A DNA stretch of 64,000 nt from Sphingomonas montanisoli (lineage in GTDB: Bacteria > Pseudomonadota > Alphaproteobacteria > Sphingomonadales > Sphingomonadaceae), in the NCBI RefSeq assembly GCF_008274695.1, contig NZ_VTOU01000002.1, forward strand, positions 206,001 through 270,000, written 5' to 3'. This document shows positions 24,806 through 34,119 of the stretch, piece after piece. Under the pieces are notes generated by a model that was given only the letters and a program-made list of their open reading frames with translations, made no database searches and was not told the origin of the DNA. A program made the position numbers and the translations under genes. Positions within the stretch are counted from its first letter, which is position 1, and every line of letters begins with the position of its first letter.

Positions 24806-26256
24806 GAGATAGATTTCCAGGCGTTGAGGGTCGCCAGCGCACCCTCGCTCAACAAGCGAGAGAGATGGCGGGTGACGGTGGCGACGAAGACGGTGTCATT
24901 CGCGAGATCGGGGGTAAAAATCGCGTCGATCGATAGCAAGGCGCGTACCATGTCCGCTGGATCATCAAGGCCGGCCAGCCGATCAGCCGTCACCGCGGCA
25001 AGCGGATCATCGACGACATAGGCTCGCCCAGCGTCATCACGCCCGATCTGCCAGCGCATCCACGCCGCAACGCCGAGTGCGAGCGCATCGACCGGCAAAC
25101 CCTCCGCGCGACGCGCGACGATCGGCGCAACCAGCCGCTGCGGCAGTTTCTGCGATCCGTCCATCGCGATCTGGCGATTGCGATGCTGAAGCGCGGGATT
25201 GGCGAAGCGCGCCATCAAAGCGGCGCGATAGGCGGCGACATCGAGTTCGGCGGGCGGGTTCAGCGTCGCTTCCGCCTCATCCCACAACGCCTCGACGAAG
25301 GCGCGCGCTTCGGGCAGTGCGACGACGCCGTCGACATGGTCGATCCCGGCAAGCCCGCCGAGATAGGCGATCGACGAATGCGCGCCGTTGAGTAGGCGCA
25401 GCTTTGCTTCCTCCCACGGCGCCACCGCCGATGTCAGCTGGACGCCGAAGGCCGCGAAATCGGGGCGTGGGCCGGCGAAGCGATCCTCGATCACCCACTG
25501 GGTGAAGGGTTCTGCCTTGACCATTCCCTGATCGCACTGGCCGGTGCGATCGTGGAGCGCGATGATGTCGTCGAGGCTGGTTGCCGGCACGATCCGGTCG
25601 ATCATCGTCTGCGGAAAGGCGCCGTGCGCCGCGATCCAGTCGGCCAAGGTGCGATCATGCTGCGCAGCAATCGCCAGCACCGCGTCGCGCAGCCGCGCGC
25701 CATTGTGCGGGATATTGTCGCAGGACATCGCGGTGAACGGCGCCAATCCCGCCGCCCTGCGCCGCGCGAGCGCCGCGACGATGAAGCCGGGCGCGGTGCG
25801 CGGGGCCGCCAGGCTTTCGAGATCGGCAGCGACATCGGGATCGTCGGTCAGCAACCGGCCGGTCGCAGGATCAAGCTTGTAGCCCTTTTCGGTGACTGTC
25901 AGCGTGACGATGTGGACGTCCGCCGAGGCCATCAGTTCGACGAGCACTGCCGGATCTTCGGGTGCGACCAGTACGTCGCGCACAGCACCGATCATCTGGA
26001 GCCGTTCGTCCGCGCCGTCGCGGATGACGAGGGTGTAGAGCCCGTCCTGCGGCGCGAGTTGATCGCGCACGCCGGCCGATCGGAGCGACGCGCCGACGAT
26101 CCCCCAGCGCGGATCGCCCGCCGCGATCGCGGCGTCGAACACCGGTGCCTGATGCGCGCGGTGGAAGGCGCCGATGCCGAGATGAACGACGCCGGTCTTG
26201 ACGACGGCGCGGTCGTAGGGGAGCGCGCCGGCTGTTGCAGCAGAGAGACGCGTCAC
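24802..26256 (-). CDS. Mannitol dehydrogenase family hexuronate reductase (fructuronate/tagaturonate reductase, UxuB-like)
   Basis: A 484-residue NAD-dependent long-chain polyol dehydrogenase. N-terminal 'VHLGIGAFHRAHQAPVFD' is typical of the mannitol dehydrogenase/UxuB branch. The catalytic Lys region 'EEAKLRLLNGAHSSIAYLG' is near 285, and 'SCDNIPHNG' near 180. Family members reduce D-fructuronate to D-mannonate. Because the operon has altronate dehydratase (uxaA) and no mannonate dehydratase (uxuA), this enzyme may instead, or also, reduce D-tagaturonate to D-altronate. ATGA overlaps couple it to uxaC and eda. Confidence 0.85.
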   Translation of the reverse strand: MTRLSAATAGALPYDRAVVKTGVVHLGIGAFHRAHQAPVFDAAIAAGDPRWGIVGASLRSAGVRDQLAPQDGLYTLVIRDGADERLQMIGAVRDVLVAPEDPAVLVELMASADVHIVTLTVTEKGYKLDPATGRLLTDDPDVAADLESLAAPRTAPGFIVAALARRRAAGLAPFTAMSCDNIPHNGARLRDAVLAIAAQHDRTLADWIAAHGAFPQTMIDRIVPATSLDDIIALHDRTGQCDQGMVKAEPFTQWVIEDRFAGPRPDFAAFGVQLTSAVAPWEEAKLRLLNGAHSSIAYLGGLAGIDHVDGVVALPEARAFVEALWDEAEATLNPPAELDVAAYRAALMARFANPALQHRNRQIAMDGSQKLPQRLVAPIVARRAEGLPVDALALGVAAWMRWQIGRDDAGRAYVVDDPLAAVTADRLAGLDDPADMVRALLSIDAIFTPDLANDTVFVATVTRHLSRLLSEGALATLNAWKSIS

Positions 26257-27668
26257 AGCTTGTAGGCCGCCTTCACCAGATCATAGGCCAGCGCACGGGC
26301 AACCTCGTGTGCCTCGTCCTCCTCGAGCCGATGTTCGGCGACGAGCTGGGCGAGCCACACGCAGTCCATCCGCCGCGCGACATCGTGCCGCGCCGGGATC
26401 GACAGGAAGGCGCGGGTGTCGTCGTTGAACCCAACCGTGTTGTAGAAACCGGCCGTCTCGGTAACCTGCTCGCGGAAGCGGCGCATGCCCTCCGGGCTGT
26501 CGTTGAACCACCAGGGCGGCCCAATCCGCAGCGATGGATAATGGCCTGCGAGCGGCGCCAGTTCGCGCGAATAGCTCGTCTCGTCGAGGGTGAAGAGGAT
26601 GATCGACAGGCGCGGATCCGAACCGTGCGCGTCGAGCAGCGGCTTGAGCGCGCGGACATAATCGGTCGGCGTCGGGATGTCGGCGCCCTTGTCGCGGCCG
26701 AAGCGCGCCATCAGCGACGGATTGTGGTTACGCAGCACGCCGGGGTGGATCTGCAGCACCATCCCGTCGTCGATCGACATGCGCGCCATTTCGGTCAGCA
26801 TCTGCGCGCGAAACAGTTCGGCCTCCGCCGCGCTGGCCCGGCCGGCCAGCACCTTGGCATAGAGCGCCTCGGCATCGGTGTGGCTGAGGTCGGCGGTCGC
26901 GGCGCTGGGGTGACCATGATCGGTCGACGTCGCGCCTGCCGCGCGGAAAAAGGCGCGGCGGTTGCGGTGGGCGTTGAGATAGCCCTCCCACGTCGAAATA
27001 TCCTCGCCGGCCATCTCGCCGAAGCGGATCAGGTTCGCGGCGAAACCGTCATGTTCAGGATCGACCACCGGATCGGGGCGATAGGCGGTAACGACGCGCC
27101 CGCCCCACCCGCTCTCGCGGATCGCGCGGTGGTGGATCAGGGGATCGAGCGGGCTTTCGGTGGTTGCCAGCAGCTCGATATTGTTGCTTTCGAACAAAGC
27201 GCGCGGCTTGAAGGCCGGGGTCGCGAGTGCGGCGTCGATCGTGTCGTAGTACAGATCGGCGGTCGCCGGTTCGAGCCGCACGTCGAGCCCGAACATCTCG
27301 ACGAACACCCAGTCGAGCCACATGCGCGACGGCGTGCCGCGGAACAGATGATAATGCTCCGCCAGCCGCCGCCAGATCTTGCGCGGGTTCGTTTCGACCT
27401 GGGTACCGTCCTTGCTCGCAATTCCCAATTCTTCGAGGCCGACGCCCTGGCTGTAGAGCATGCGGAAGACATAATGATCCGGGACGATCAGCAAGTCGGT
27501 GGGGTTCGCGAAGTTTTCATTCTCCGCAAACCAGCGCGGATCAGTGTGGCCGTGCGGGCTGATGATCGGCAGATCCTTGACCTCGGCATAGAGCGTACGG
27601 GCGATCGCGCGGATCGTCGGATCGGCCGGAAACAGGCGATCGGGATGGAGGAACAGGGGCTTGGTCAT
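26253..27668 (-). CDS. uxaC: Uronate isomerase UxaC
   Basis: A 471-residue TIM-barrel isomerase that interconverts D-glucuronate/D-fructuronate and D-galacturonate/D-tagaturonate. Metal ligands appear in 'ISPHGHTDPRWF' (about 35), with later motifs 'WLDWVF', 'ESNNIELLATTESPLDP', 'QIHPGVLRNHN' and 'FNDDTRAFLSIPARHD' near the C-terminus. Normal family length. Stop and start are joined by ATGA to the reductase downstream, and 11 bases separate it from uxaA. Cytoplasmic. Confidence 0.93.
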   Translation of the reverse strand: MTKPLFLHPDRLFPADPTIRAIARTLYAEVKDLPIISPHGHTDPRWFAENENFANPTDLLIVPDHYVFRMLYSQGVGLEELGIASKDGTQVETNPRKIWRRLAEHYHLFRGTPSRMWLDWVFVEMFGLDVRLEPATADLYYDTIDAALATPAFKPRALFESNNIELLATTESPLDPLIHHRAIRESGWGGRVVTAYRPDPVVDPEHDGFAANLIRFGEMAGEDISTWEGYLNAHRNRRAFFRAAGATSTDHGHPSAATADLSHTDAEALYAKVLAGRASAAEAELFRAQMLTEMARMSIDDGMVLQIHPGVLRNHNPSLMARFGRDKGADIPTPTDYVRALKPLLDAHGSDPRLSIILFTLDETSYSRELAPLAGHYPSLRIGPPWWFNDSPEGMRRFREQVTETAGFYNTVGFNDDTRAFLSIPARHDVARRMDCVWLAQLVAEHRLEEDEAHEVARALAYDLVKAAYKL

Positions 27669-27679
27669 GATCAGTTCCG

Positions 27680-29161
27680 TCAGAGGGTGACGCCGCGTTT
27701 CCAGATGGCGATACCGCGTTCGTCGTTGATTTCGTTGCGCGCCGCCTGGCCCGATGCGGTCGCGACGACGAGGTCGAGCAAAGCGCCGGCGACCGGGTCC
27801 ATCCCGGCCTCCAGCACCTGACCCGCGTCGAAGTCGATCCAGCCCGGCTTGTTGGCGGCGAGCGGGCTGTTCGATGCGATCTTGAGCGTGGGCACCGGGC
27901 TGCCGAGCGGCGTGCCCCGGCCGGTTGAAAAGAGCGTGAGCGTGGCGCCCGCAGCGGCGAGCGCGCTGGTCGACACTGCGTCGTTGCCCGGCCCCTCGAC
28001 GATCGCCAGGCCGGGTTGCTGCGCAGCACGCGCCGCATAAGGCAGTATCTGGGTCACAGGCACGACCCCGCCCTTCTGCACCGCGCCGAGCGACTTTTCC
28101 TCGAGTGTGGTGATGCCGCCCTTGATGTTGCCCGGGCTCGGATTTTCGGAAACCGGCTCGCCATGATCGACGAAGTAGCGCTTGAAGCCATCGACCATCG
28201 CCTCGAGCGCGTCATGTGTGGACTGATCGACGCAGCGATCGAGCAAGATCTGCTCAGCGCCGAACATTTCGGGAATTTCGGTGAGCACCACCGCGCCTCC
28301 GGCATCGCCCACCGCCGTCGCGATCCGGCCAATCAGCGGGTTGGCGGTCAGGCCCGACAGCCCGTCCGATCCGCCGCATTTGACGCCGAGGCGAAGCGCC
28401 GACAGCGGCACCTCCTCACGCTCTGCTGCGGCCAGCGTCGCCAGCACGGTGATCGCGGCGAGGCCGTCGGCGATCTCGTCGCTCGATGCCTGCGCGCCGA
28501 CGATGCGAATGCGCTCGCGACGTTCCTCGGGGATCAGCTCCATCACCCCCGAAAGCTGATTGGATTCGCAACCGAGGCCCAGCAGCAGCACCCCGCCCGC
28601 ATTGGGATTGCAGGCGAGTGACGCGATCAGCCGGGTCGTGCCATCGAGATCGTCGCCGAGTTGCGAGCAGCCGAAGGGGTGCGGGAAAGCGTGGATGCCG
28701 TCGATTCCCGGCGGCAGAGCCCGGCCGGCAAGGGTCGCGAGCCGTTCGGCGGTGCGGCCGACGCAACCGACGCTGGGGATGATCCAGATCTCGTTGCGCG
28801 TGCCGACCGAACCGTCGGGCCGGGGATAGCCGAGGAAGGTGCGTTCGGCGCCAACGCGGTCGCGCGGCACGGGCGCCCCGGCGAAAGCGTGCCCGCTCTC
28901 CAGCCCCAGGGTCGTCGCGACATTGTGGCTGTGGACGTGCGCGCCTGTGCCGATGTCGGCGGTCGCGTGGCCGAACGGGAAACCATAGCGGACCGCGTCT
29001 TCTCCGGACGCGATCGGGGCGAGTGCGAATTTGTGGCCGGCGGGGATGTCATCGGCCAGGAAGACCTCCCCACCGGCCACTACCACGGTCGCCCCGGCAA
29101 CTAGGGGGGCCAGGGCGACCGCGACATTGTCGCTCGGGTGAACCTGAACAGCCTGGGCCAC
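27680..29161 (-). CDS. uxaA: Altronate dehydratase UxaA
   Basis: A 493-residue dehydratase that turns D-altronate into 2-keto-3-deoxygluconate (KDG). An N-terminal SAF-type domain (about 1-95) with 'GHATADIGTGAHVHSHNV' precedes the catalytic part with 'CVGRTAERLA', 'AFPHPFGCSQLGDD', 'LLLGLGCESNQ' and 'LGVKCGGSDGLSGLTANPLI' (about 260). Iron-dependent family. Lies between the permease (four bases upstream) and uxaC in the leftward uronate operon. Confidence 0.93.
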   Translation of the reverse strand: MAQAVQVHPSDNVAVALAPLVAGATVVVAGGEVFLADDIPAGHKFALAPIASGEDAVRYGFPFGHATADIGTGAHVHSHNVATTLGLESGHAFAGAPVPRDRVGAERTFLGYPRPDGSVGTRNEIWIIPSVGCVGRTAERLATLAGRALPPGIDGIHAFPHPFGCSQLGDDLDGTTRLIASLACNPNAGGVLLLGLGCESNQLSGVMELIPEERRERIRIVGAQASSDEIADGLAAITVLATLAAAEREEVPLSALRLGVKCGGSDGLSGLTANPLIGRIATAVGDAGGAVVLTEIPEMFGAEQILLDRCVDQSTHDALEAMVDGFKRYFVDHGEPVSENPSPGNIKGGITTLEEKSLGAVQKGGVVPVTQILPYAARAAQQPGLAIVEGPGNDAVSTSALAAAGATLTLFSTGRGTPLGSPVPTLKIASNSPLAANKPGWIDFDAGQVLEAGMDPVAGALLDLVVATASGQAARNEINDERGIAIWKRGVTL

Positions 29162-29165
29162 GATA

Positions 29166-30440
29166 TCAGGCGTCCACCGTCACCCGCGCCAGTTGCGGCG
29201 ACAGCAGGTGAACCACGAGCAAAGCGATGAAATAGGCACTCCCCGCCACGGCGAAGAGCGGCGCGTAGGAGCCGAACGTATCGAGCACATAGCCGGCATA
29301 TTTGGCCATCAACATGCCGCCGACCGCACCCACTGTCCCGCCGATGCCCACGACCGAGCCGACGGCGCCCCGCGGAAACAGATCCGAGGGCAGTGTATAG
29401 AGGTTTGCCGAAAACGCTTGGTGCGCGGCGGTGGCGATGCCGATCACCAGCACGGCCAGCCACAGATTGTCGATCGACTGCGCGAAGAAGATCGGCAGCA
29501 CCGCGAAGGCGCACAGCAGCATCGTGAGCTTGCGCGCGGCATTGACGCTCTTGCCCGCCTTCATCAGCCGGCCCGACATCCAGCCGCCGAAGATACTGCC
29601 GCCATCCGACAGGAGGTAAATGACCACCAGCGGAGGGCCGAAGCTGACTAGGTCGAGCCCATAGCGCTTGCCCAGATAGCCGGGCAGCCAGAACAGGAAG
29701 AACCACCAGATCGGATCGATGCAGAACTTGCCGAGCGCATAGGCCCAGGTTTCGCGAACGCCGATCAACGTACGCCAGCCGATCGGCACGACCGGATCGG
29801 CCGGATCCTGCTGGATATAGGCGAGTTCGCCGGCCGTAACCTTCTTATGCTCGTTCGGGCGGCGATAAAAAACGAGCCAGGCGATCAGCCAGACCACACC
29901 GAAGATGCCCGTCGCGACAAACGCGAAGCGCCAGCCATAGGCGATCGTCAGCCATGGCACGAGCAAAGGCGTGATGATCGCGCCGATATTAGCGCCCGCA
30001 TTGAACAGGCCGATCGCAAAGGCGCGTTCCTTTTGCGGAAACCATTCGGTGACGGCCTTGATGCCGGCGGGGAAGTTTCCGGACTCGCCGACGCCCAAGC
30101 CCGAACGGACCAAGGCGAATTGCAGCACGCTGTGAACGCCGCCATGCGCGACATGCGCGACCGTCCAGATCGTCACCGCGACCGCATAACCCAGCCGAGC
30201 GCCGATCACGTCGACGATGCGTCCGAAGCTGATGTAACCGACCGCATAAGCGGCCTGGAACCAGAAGACGATGTTGCCATAATCGGTTTCCGTCCAGCCG
30301 AGTTCGGCCGACAGTGTGGGCTTGAGCACCCCGATCATCTGGCGATCGACATAGTTGATCGCGGTGGCGGCGAAGAGCAGCCACACCACGACCCAGCGAT
30401 ATCGGCCGACCTTGGGTATTTCCGCTGTCTGGGTCACCAT
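29166..30440 (-). CDS. Hexuronate transporter, MFS (ExuT-like)
   Basis: A 424-residue major facilitator of the anion:cation symporter group with 12 predicted helices. Motifs 'INYVDRQMIGVLKP', 'VGESGNFPAGIKAVTEWFPQ' and 'KERAFAIGLFNAGANIGAII' match ExuT/GudP-type organic-acid permeases. The true start is ATG 30440 with GAGGAACG upstream; a longer frame reaching 30572 would overlap the previous gene. Context (uxaA, uxaC) makes galacturonate/glucuronate the likely cargo across the inner membrane. Confidence 0.88.
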   Translation of the reverse strand: MVTQTAEIPKVGRYRWVVVWLLFAATAINYVDRQMIGVLKPTLSAELGWTETDYGNIVFWFQAAYAVGYISFGRIVDVIGARLGYAVAVTIWTVAHVAHGGVHSVLQFALVRSGLGVGESGNFPAGIKAVTEWFPQKERAFAIGLFNAGANIGAIITPLLVPWLTIAYGWRFAFVATGIFGVVWLIAWLVFYRRPNEHKKVTAGELAYIQQDPADPVVPIGWRTLIGVRETWAYALGKFCIDPIWWFFLFWLPGYLGKRYGLDLVSFGPPLVVIYLLSDGGSIFGGWMSGRLMKAGKSVNAARKLTMLLCAFAVLPIFFAQSIDNLWLAVLVIGIATAAHQAFSANLYTLPSDLFPRGAVGSVVGIGGTVGAVGGMLMAKYAGYVLDTFGSYAPLFAVAGSAYFIALLVVHLLSPQLARVTVDA

Positions 30441-30474
30441 CTCGTTCCTCGCTCTCCCACGGGGTCTGTCGCCC

Positions 30475-31272
30475 CTATTCGGCCGCCGGTTGCGCCGCGA
30501 TCGTGCAGGCGAGCGTACCGAAGCGACCGAAATCGGCCTCGAAACGCTGCCCCACCGTGACCGGGTGGACACCAGTGATCGCGCCGGTCGAAATCCACCA
30601 GCCCGGCTCGATCACGATGCCGCGCGCCACCATATTCTCTATCAGGAAGCGCGCCGATCCAATGACGCCATCGGGGAAACCGCTGGACCGCGCGGTGTTG
30701 ATCACCTCGCCATCGATCCGGCTGGTGATATCGACATCGTCAATCCCCGCCGAACGCCAGTCGGCCACTTCGGGGCCGACGATCAGGCCGTTATTATTGC
30801 CGAAATCGGACACGGTGACCGCCGGGCCATGTTCGTTGATCTCAGCGAAAGGCGAACTGGCAATCTCGATCCCGATATGGACGACGTCGATCAGGTCAGC
30901 CGCCTCTTCGAGCGTGAAGCTGGTCTTGCCGGCTTCGGGCGTGGCGCCGATGCGCAGCAGATATTCGGCCTCGGCCGCGCCGAAACCCGCGGTGAAGATC
31001 AGCCCGTCGGCGCCCGGCGCGATCACCTGACCCACGAAGATCGGGCCGGCCAGACGGCCCGCGCCGAAGCGTTCGGACATGGGCGGCCAGATGCGGCCGA
31101 CCTTCCAGCCGCCAATCCCTTCGCCCACCAGCGCAATCGCTTCATCCTGAATCGCATAAGCTTCGGCCAGTGACTCGGGCATTTCGCCCGGATATTGGGC
31201 AAGGCCCGTGGCGCTGCGACGCGCGCTAACGAAGCTCTTTGCAACGCTTTTCAATTCTTCCGGCGTTTTCAC
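30475..31272 (-). CDS. Fumarylacetoacetate-hydrolase-fold protein, 2-keto-4-pentenoate hydratase (MhpD-like)
   Basis: A 265-residue protein of the MhpD/HpcG branch of the FAH superfamily. The metal-binding Glu pair is in 'FGAAEAEYLLRIG' (about 115), with 'IEIASSPFAEINEHGPAVTV' and 'WISTGAITGVHPV' at the expected places. Relatives hydrate 2-keto-4-pentenoates or decarboxylate oxalocrotonate. As first gene of a hexuronate operon its substrate is more likely a deoxy-keto-acid; unproven. GTG at 31272 gives the family length; the next ATG would remove the first helices. An operator-like palindrome lies 44-55 bases upstream. Confidence 0.8.
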   Translation of the reverse strand: MKTPEELKSVAKSFVSARRSATGLAQYPGEMPESLAEAYAIQDEAIALVGEGIGGWKVGRIWPPMSERFGAGRLAGPIFVGQVIAPGADGLIFTAGFGAAEAEYLLRIGATPEAGKTSFTLEEAADLIDVVHIGIEIASSPFAEINEHGPAVTVSDFGNNNGLIVGPEVADWRSAGIDDVDITSRIDGEVINTARSSGFPDGVIGSARFLIENMVARGIVIEPGWWISTGAITGVHPVTVGQRFEADFGRFGTLACTIAAQPAAE

Positions 31273-31315
31273 AGCCTGTCTTTCGCCCCTCTCCGATGAT
31301 GCGGCACGATTATGG

Positions 31316-31327
31316 GAAACCGGTGTC
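31316..31327. promoter_or_regulatory. Operator candidate, imperfect (GAAACCGGTGTC)
   Basis: One mismatch from the palindrome GACACCGGTGTC found perfectly at 32461 and 38527. It lies between the divergent uronate operon (start 31272) and the LacI-type regulator (start 31393), fitting autoregulation plus control of the operon. Confidence 0.6.
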
Positions 31328-31392
31328 AATGACAAGCCATGATGGACGCGCAATCGCTGGCGCATCGCCTGTGCTGCAGTATAAGGCCGGCT

Positions 31393-32445
31393 ATGCCCAA
31401 GCCGACGCAGGACGATGCCAACGCCCCGAAGCTGACGATCAACGACATCGCGGCGCTGGCCGGCGTGTCGAAAAAGACCGTCAGCCGCGTGATCAATCAG
31501 TCACCTTTGCTCAACCAGGCGACGCGCGAAAAGGTCGAGGCGGTCATCCGCGACACCGGCTACACACCCAATCCACAGGCCCGCGCGCTGGCGCTGGGCC
31601 GCAATTTCCTGATCGGACTGGTTTACGACAACCCCAACCAGCAGATGATCCTGAACATGCAGCGCGGCGCGCTGGAAGCGCTGCACGACACCGAGTTCGA
31701 ACTGGTGATTCGCCCGGTCGACCGCGGCTCGGCCAAGGTGATGGATGACATCCGCAGCTTCATCGTCCGTCAGAGGCTCTACGGGGTCATCATCCTGCCG
31801 CCACTGTCGGAGAATGACGCAATTGCGCGCATCTGCAGTGAGGAAGGGTGCCGTTATGTCCGCATGGGCTCGGCCGTGCTCGACGATCCCGAGCATATGG
31901 TCGTCTCGAACGACCGCGAAGCGGTGGCCGAGGCCGTCCGCCATCTGATCCAGCAAGGGCATAAGCGTATCGGCCTGATCGCCGGTCCGCACGGCTTCCG
32001 ATCGGCCAAGGAGCGGCGCGAAGGTTTCGAACTGGCGCTCAGCGAGGCCGGGATATCGCTACCGCGCAGCCTGATCGCCGACGGGCAATATACCTTCGAA
32101 AGCGGGGTTTCGGCGTGCGAGAGCCTGCTTGATCTTTCCCCCCGGCCCACCGCGATCTTCGCATCGAATGACGAGATGGCGGCGGGCGTCCTCTATGCGG
32201 CGCGTCTGCGCGGGATCGAAGTGCCCGATCAACTGTCGATCATCGGATTTGACGATACGCCGATCACATCGCGAGTGTGGCCGCCGCTCACCACGGTGCG
32301 CTGGCCGATCGTCGCGATGGGCCGCGCGGCCGCGCTCAAACTGATCGGCACCGCGATCGGCGAGGGCGCGGACGTGAGCGAGCCATCGACCTTCACGTCG
32401 ACCCTTATCCGCCGCGCATCGGTTGCGCCGCCTCCGCAGGGCTGA
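31393..32445 (+). CDS. LacI-family transcriptional regulator of the uronate/pectin island
   Basis: A 350-residue LacI-type repressor. The N-terminal HTH reads 'LTINDIAALAGVSKKTVSRV' followed by 'INQSPLLNQATREKVEAVI' and hinge 'YTPNPQARALALGR'. The periplasmic-binding-protein-like sensor domain (about 70-335) has 'IFASNDEMAAGVLYAARLRG' and 'IIGFDDTPI'. ATG 31393 is chosen over an upstream ATG (31339) because it leaves a usual short leader before the HTH. Flanked on both sides by operator-like palindromes; the inducer is probably KDG or a uronate intermediate. Confidence 0.92.
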   Translation: MPKPTQDDANAPKLTINDIAALAGVSKKTVSRVINQSPLLNQATREKVEAVIRDTGYTPNPQARALALGRNFLIGLVYDNPNQQMILNMQRGALEALHDTEFELVIRPVDRGSAKVMDDIRSFIVRQRLYGVIILPPLSENDAIARICSEEGCRYVRMGSAVLDDPEHMVVSNDREAVAEAVRHLIQQGHKRIGLIAGPHGFRSAKERREGFELALSEAGISLPRSLIADGQYTFESGVSACESLLDLSPRPTAIFASNDEMAAGVLYAARLRGIEVPDQLSIIGFDDTPITSRVWPPLTTVRWPIVAMGRAAALKLIGTAIGEGADVSEPSTFTSTLIRRASVAPPPQG

Positions 32446-32460
32446 TAGGAGCTCCGATCT

Positions 32461-32472
32461 GACACCGGTGTC
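32461..32472. promoter_or_regulatory. Operator candidate, perfect palindrome GACACCGGTGTC
   Basis: Perfect 12-base dyad preceded by T, with the CG centre typical of LacI-family operators. It lies 15 bases after the lacI stop and 37 before kduI, so it should control kduI-kduD-kdgK-esterase. Confidence 0.7.
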
Positions 32473-32509
32473 CAAAACGGACAGCTGACCCACAGCCAGG
32501 ACGAGGATC

Positions 32510-33343
32510 ATGTTCGAGAAGACTTTTCACGCCACCCACCCCGATATGATGGAGTGCGTGGACAATGATTCGCTGCGCGACCGCTATCTGGTCTCGGATA
32601 TGTTCGAAGCCGGCGCGATCAAGCTGAACTATTCGCACAACGAGCGTTTCGTGATCGGCGGCGCAGTGCCCGCCGGGCAGGTGCTCAAACTGCCCGAACA
32701 GCAGGTGCCGCCGTCGGCCACGGGCAAGCCCTTCCTTGAGCGGCGCGAAATGGGCGTCGTCAACATCGGCGGCCCGGGCGTCGTGACCGTCGATGGCGAG
32801 CGCTTCGACCTCGGCAACAAGGAAACGCTCTACGTGCCGATGGGCAGCACGGACGTGACGTTTGAAGGTGCCGAGGCGCGTTTCTACATCGCGTCGCTGC
32901 CCGCGCATAAGGTCTGCCCGCTCAAGAAGATCACGCTCGATCAGGCGAACCCGCTGGAGAAGGGCGACCTCGAGAACTCGAACCACCGCACGATCTACCA
33001 GCTGGTCATTCCCGGCGTGTGCGAGAGCGCGCAGCTGCTGATGGGCCTGACCGTGCTGGAAACGGGCAGCGTGTGGAACACGATGCCCCCGCACCTCCAT
33101 GATCGCCGTAGCGAGATCTATCTCTATTTCGACCTGCAGGGCGGCGACCGCGTGTTCCATTATATGGGCGAGCCCGACGCGCTGCGGCATATCGTGATCG
33201 AGAATGAGGAGGCGGTGATCTCGCCCCCCTGGTCGGTCCACATGGGTTCGGGCACCAAGAGCTATGCTTTCATCTGGGCGATGGGTGGCGAGAATCTCGA
33301 TTATACCGACATGAACGTGCTCGACATCTGCCAGCTGCGCTAA
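32510..33343 (+). CDS. kduI: 5-dehydro-4-deoxy-D-glucuronate isomerase KduI
   Basis: A 277-residue cupin-fold isomerase that converts 5-keto-4-deoxyuronate, the product of pectate lyase and oligogalacturonate cleavage, to 3-deoxy-D-glycero-2,5-hexodiulosonate. Zinc ligands are in '[16 protein letters not shown]' (about 195-205) and '[16 protein letters not shown]' (about 245). Length is that of E. coli KduI. Ribosome binding site GAGG upstream. First gene of a four-gene + strand unit with kduD, kdgK and an esterase. Confidence 0.95.
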   Translation: MFEKTFHATHPDMMECVDNDSLRDRYLVSDMFEAGAIKLNYSHNERFVIGGAVPAGQVLKLPEQQVPPSATGKPFLERREMGVVNIGGPGVVTVDGERFDLGNKETLYVPMGSTDVTFEGAEARFYIASLPAHKVCPLKKITLDQANPLEKGDLENSNHRTIYQLVIPGVCESAQLLMGLTVLETGSVWNTMPPHLHDRRSEIYLYFDLQGGDRVFHYMGEPDALRHIVIENEEAVISPPWSVHMGSGTKSYAFIWAMGGENLDYTDMNVLDICQLR

Positions 33344-33363
33344 GCGGCGGCCAAAGGGAGGAT

Positions 33364-34119
33364 ATGATGGGCATGTTCGATCTCTCCGGCCGCGTCGCGC
33401 TGGTGACGGGTGCCAATACCGGCATCGGCCAGGCGATCGCGGTCGCGCTGGCTGAAGCCGGCGCCGACATCGCCGCGGCGGGCCGCACGCCCGCCGAGGA
33501 GACCGTCGCGAAGATAAAAGCGCTGGGTCGCCGAGCCGAAATCGTCTCGGCCGACTTCGGATCGATCGAGCCGGTCCAGCGCGTCGTCGACGAGACGATC
33601 GAAAAGCTCGGCGGGCTCGACATCCTGGTCAACAATGCCGGGATCATCCGCCGTGCCGACAGCGTCGACTTCACCGAGGCCGATTGGGACGCGGTGATCG
33701 ACACCAACCTGAAGTCGACCTTTTTCCTGTGCCAGGCCGCGGGGAAGCACATGATCGCACAGGGCGGCGGCAAGATCATCAACATCGCGTCGATGCTGAC
33801 CTTCCAGGGCGGGATCCGCGTGCCGAGCTATACCGCGTCGAAGAGCGGCGTCGGCGGGCTCACGAAGCTGCTCGCGAACGAGTGGGCGGCCAAGGGCGTC
33901 AACGTCAACGCGATTGCCCCCGGCTACGTCTCGACCAACAACACGACCGCGCTGCGCGAGGATGCCGATCGCAACAAGTCGATCCTCGATCGCATCCCGG
34001 CCGGGCGCTGGGCCGATGCCCACGATATGGGCGGCGCCGCGGTGTTCCTCGCGTCGAAGGCGGCGGACTATGTCCACGGCCATATCCTCGCGGTCGACGG
34101 CGGCTGGCTCGCGCGATGA
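33364..34119 (+). CDS. kduD: 2-deoxy-D-gluconate 3-dehydrogenase / diketo-deoxygluconate reductase KduD
   Basis: A 251-residue SDR with 'VTGANTGIGQAIAVAL' (about 13), 'NNAGIIRRADSVDF' (about 90), Ser in 'NIASMLTFQGG' and 'YTASKSGVGGL'. 'NAGIIRR' and 'MLTFQGGIRVPSYTASK' are characteristic of KduD. It reduces the KduI product to KDG using NADH. Starts 20 bases after kduI with a good AGGGAGG site; start could be 33364 or the second in-frame ATG at 33370. Ends in ATGA overlap with kdgK. Confidence 0.94.
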   Translation: MMGMFDLSGRVALVTGANTGIGQAIAVALAEAGADIAAAGRTPAEETVAKIKALGRRAEIVSADFGSIEPVQRVVDETIEKLGGLDILVNNAGIIRRADSVDFTEADWDAVIDTNLKSTFFLCQAAGKHMIAQGGGKIINIASMLTFQGGIRVPSYTASKSGVGGLTKLLANEWAAKGVNVNAIAPGYVSTNNTTALREDADRNKSILDRIPAGRWADAHDMGGAAVFLASKAADYVHGHILAVDGGWLAR

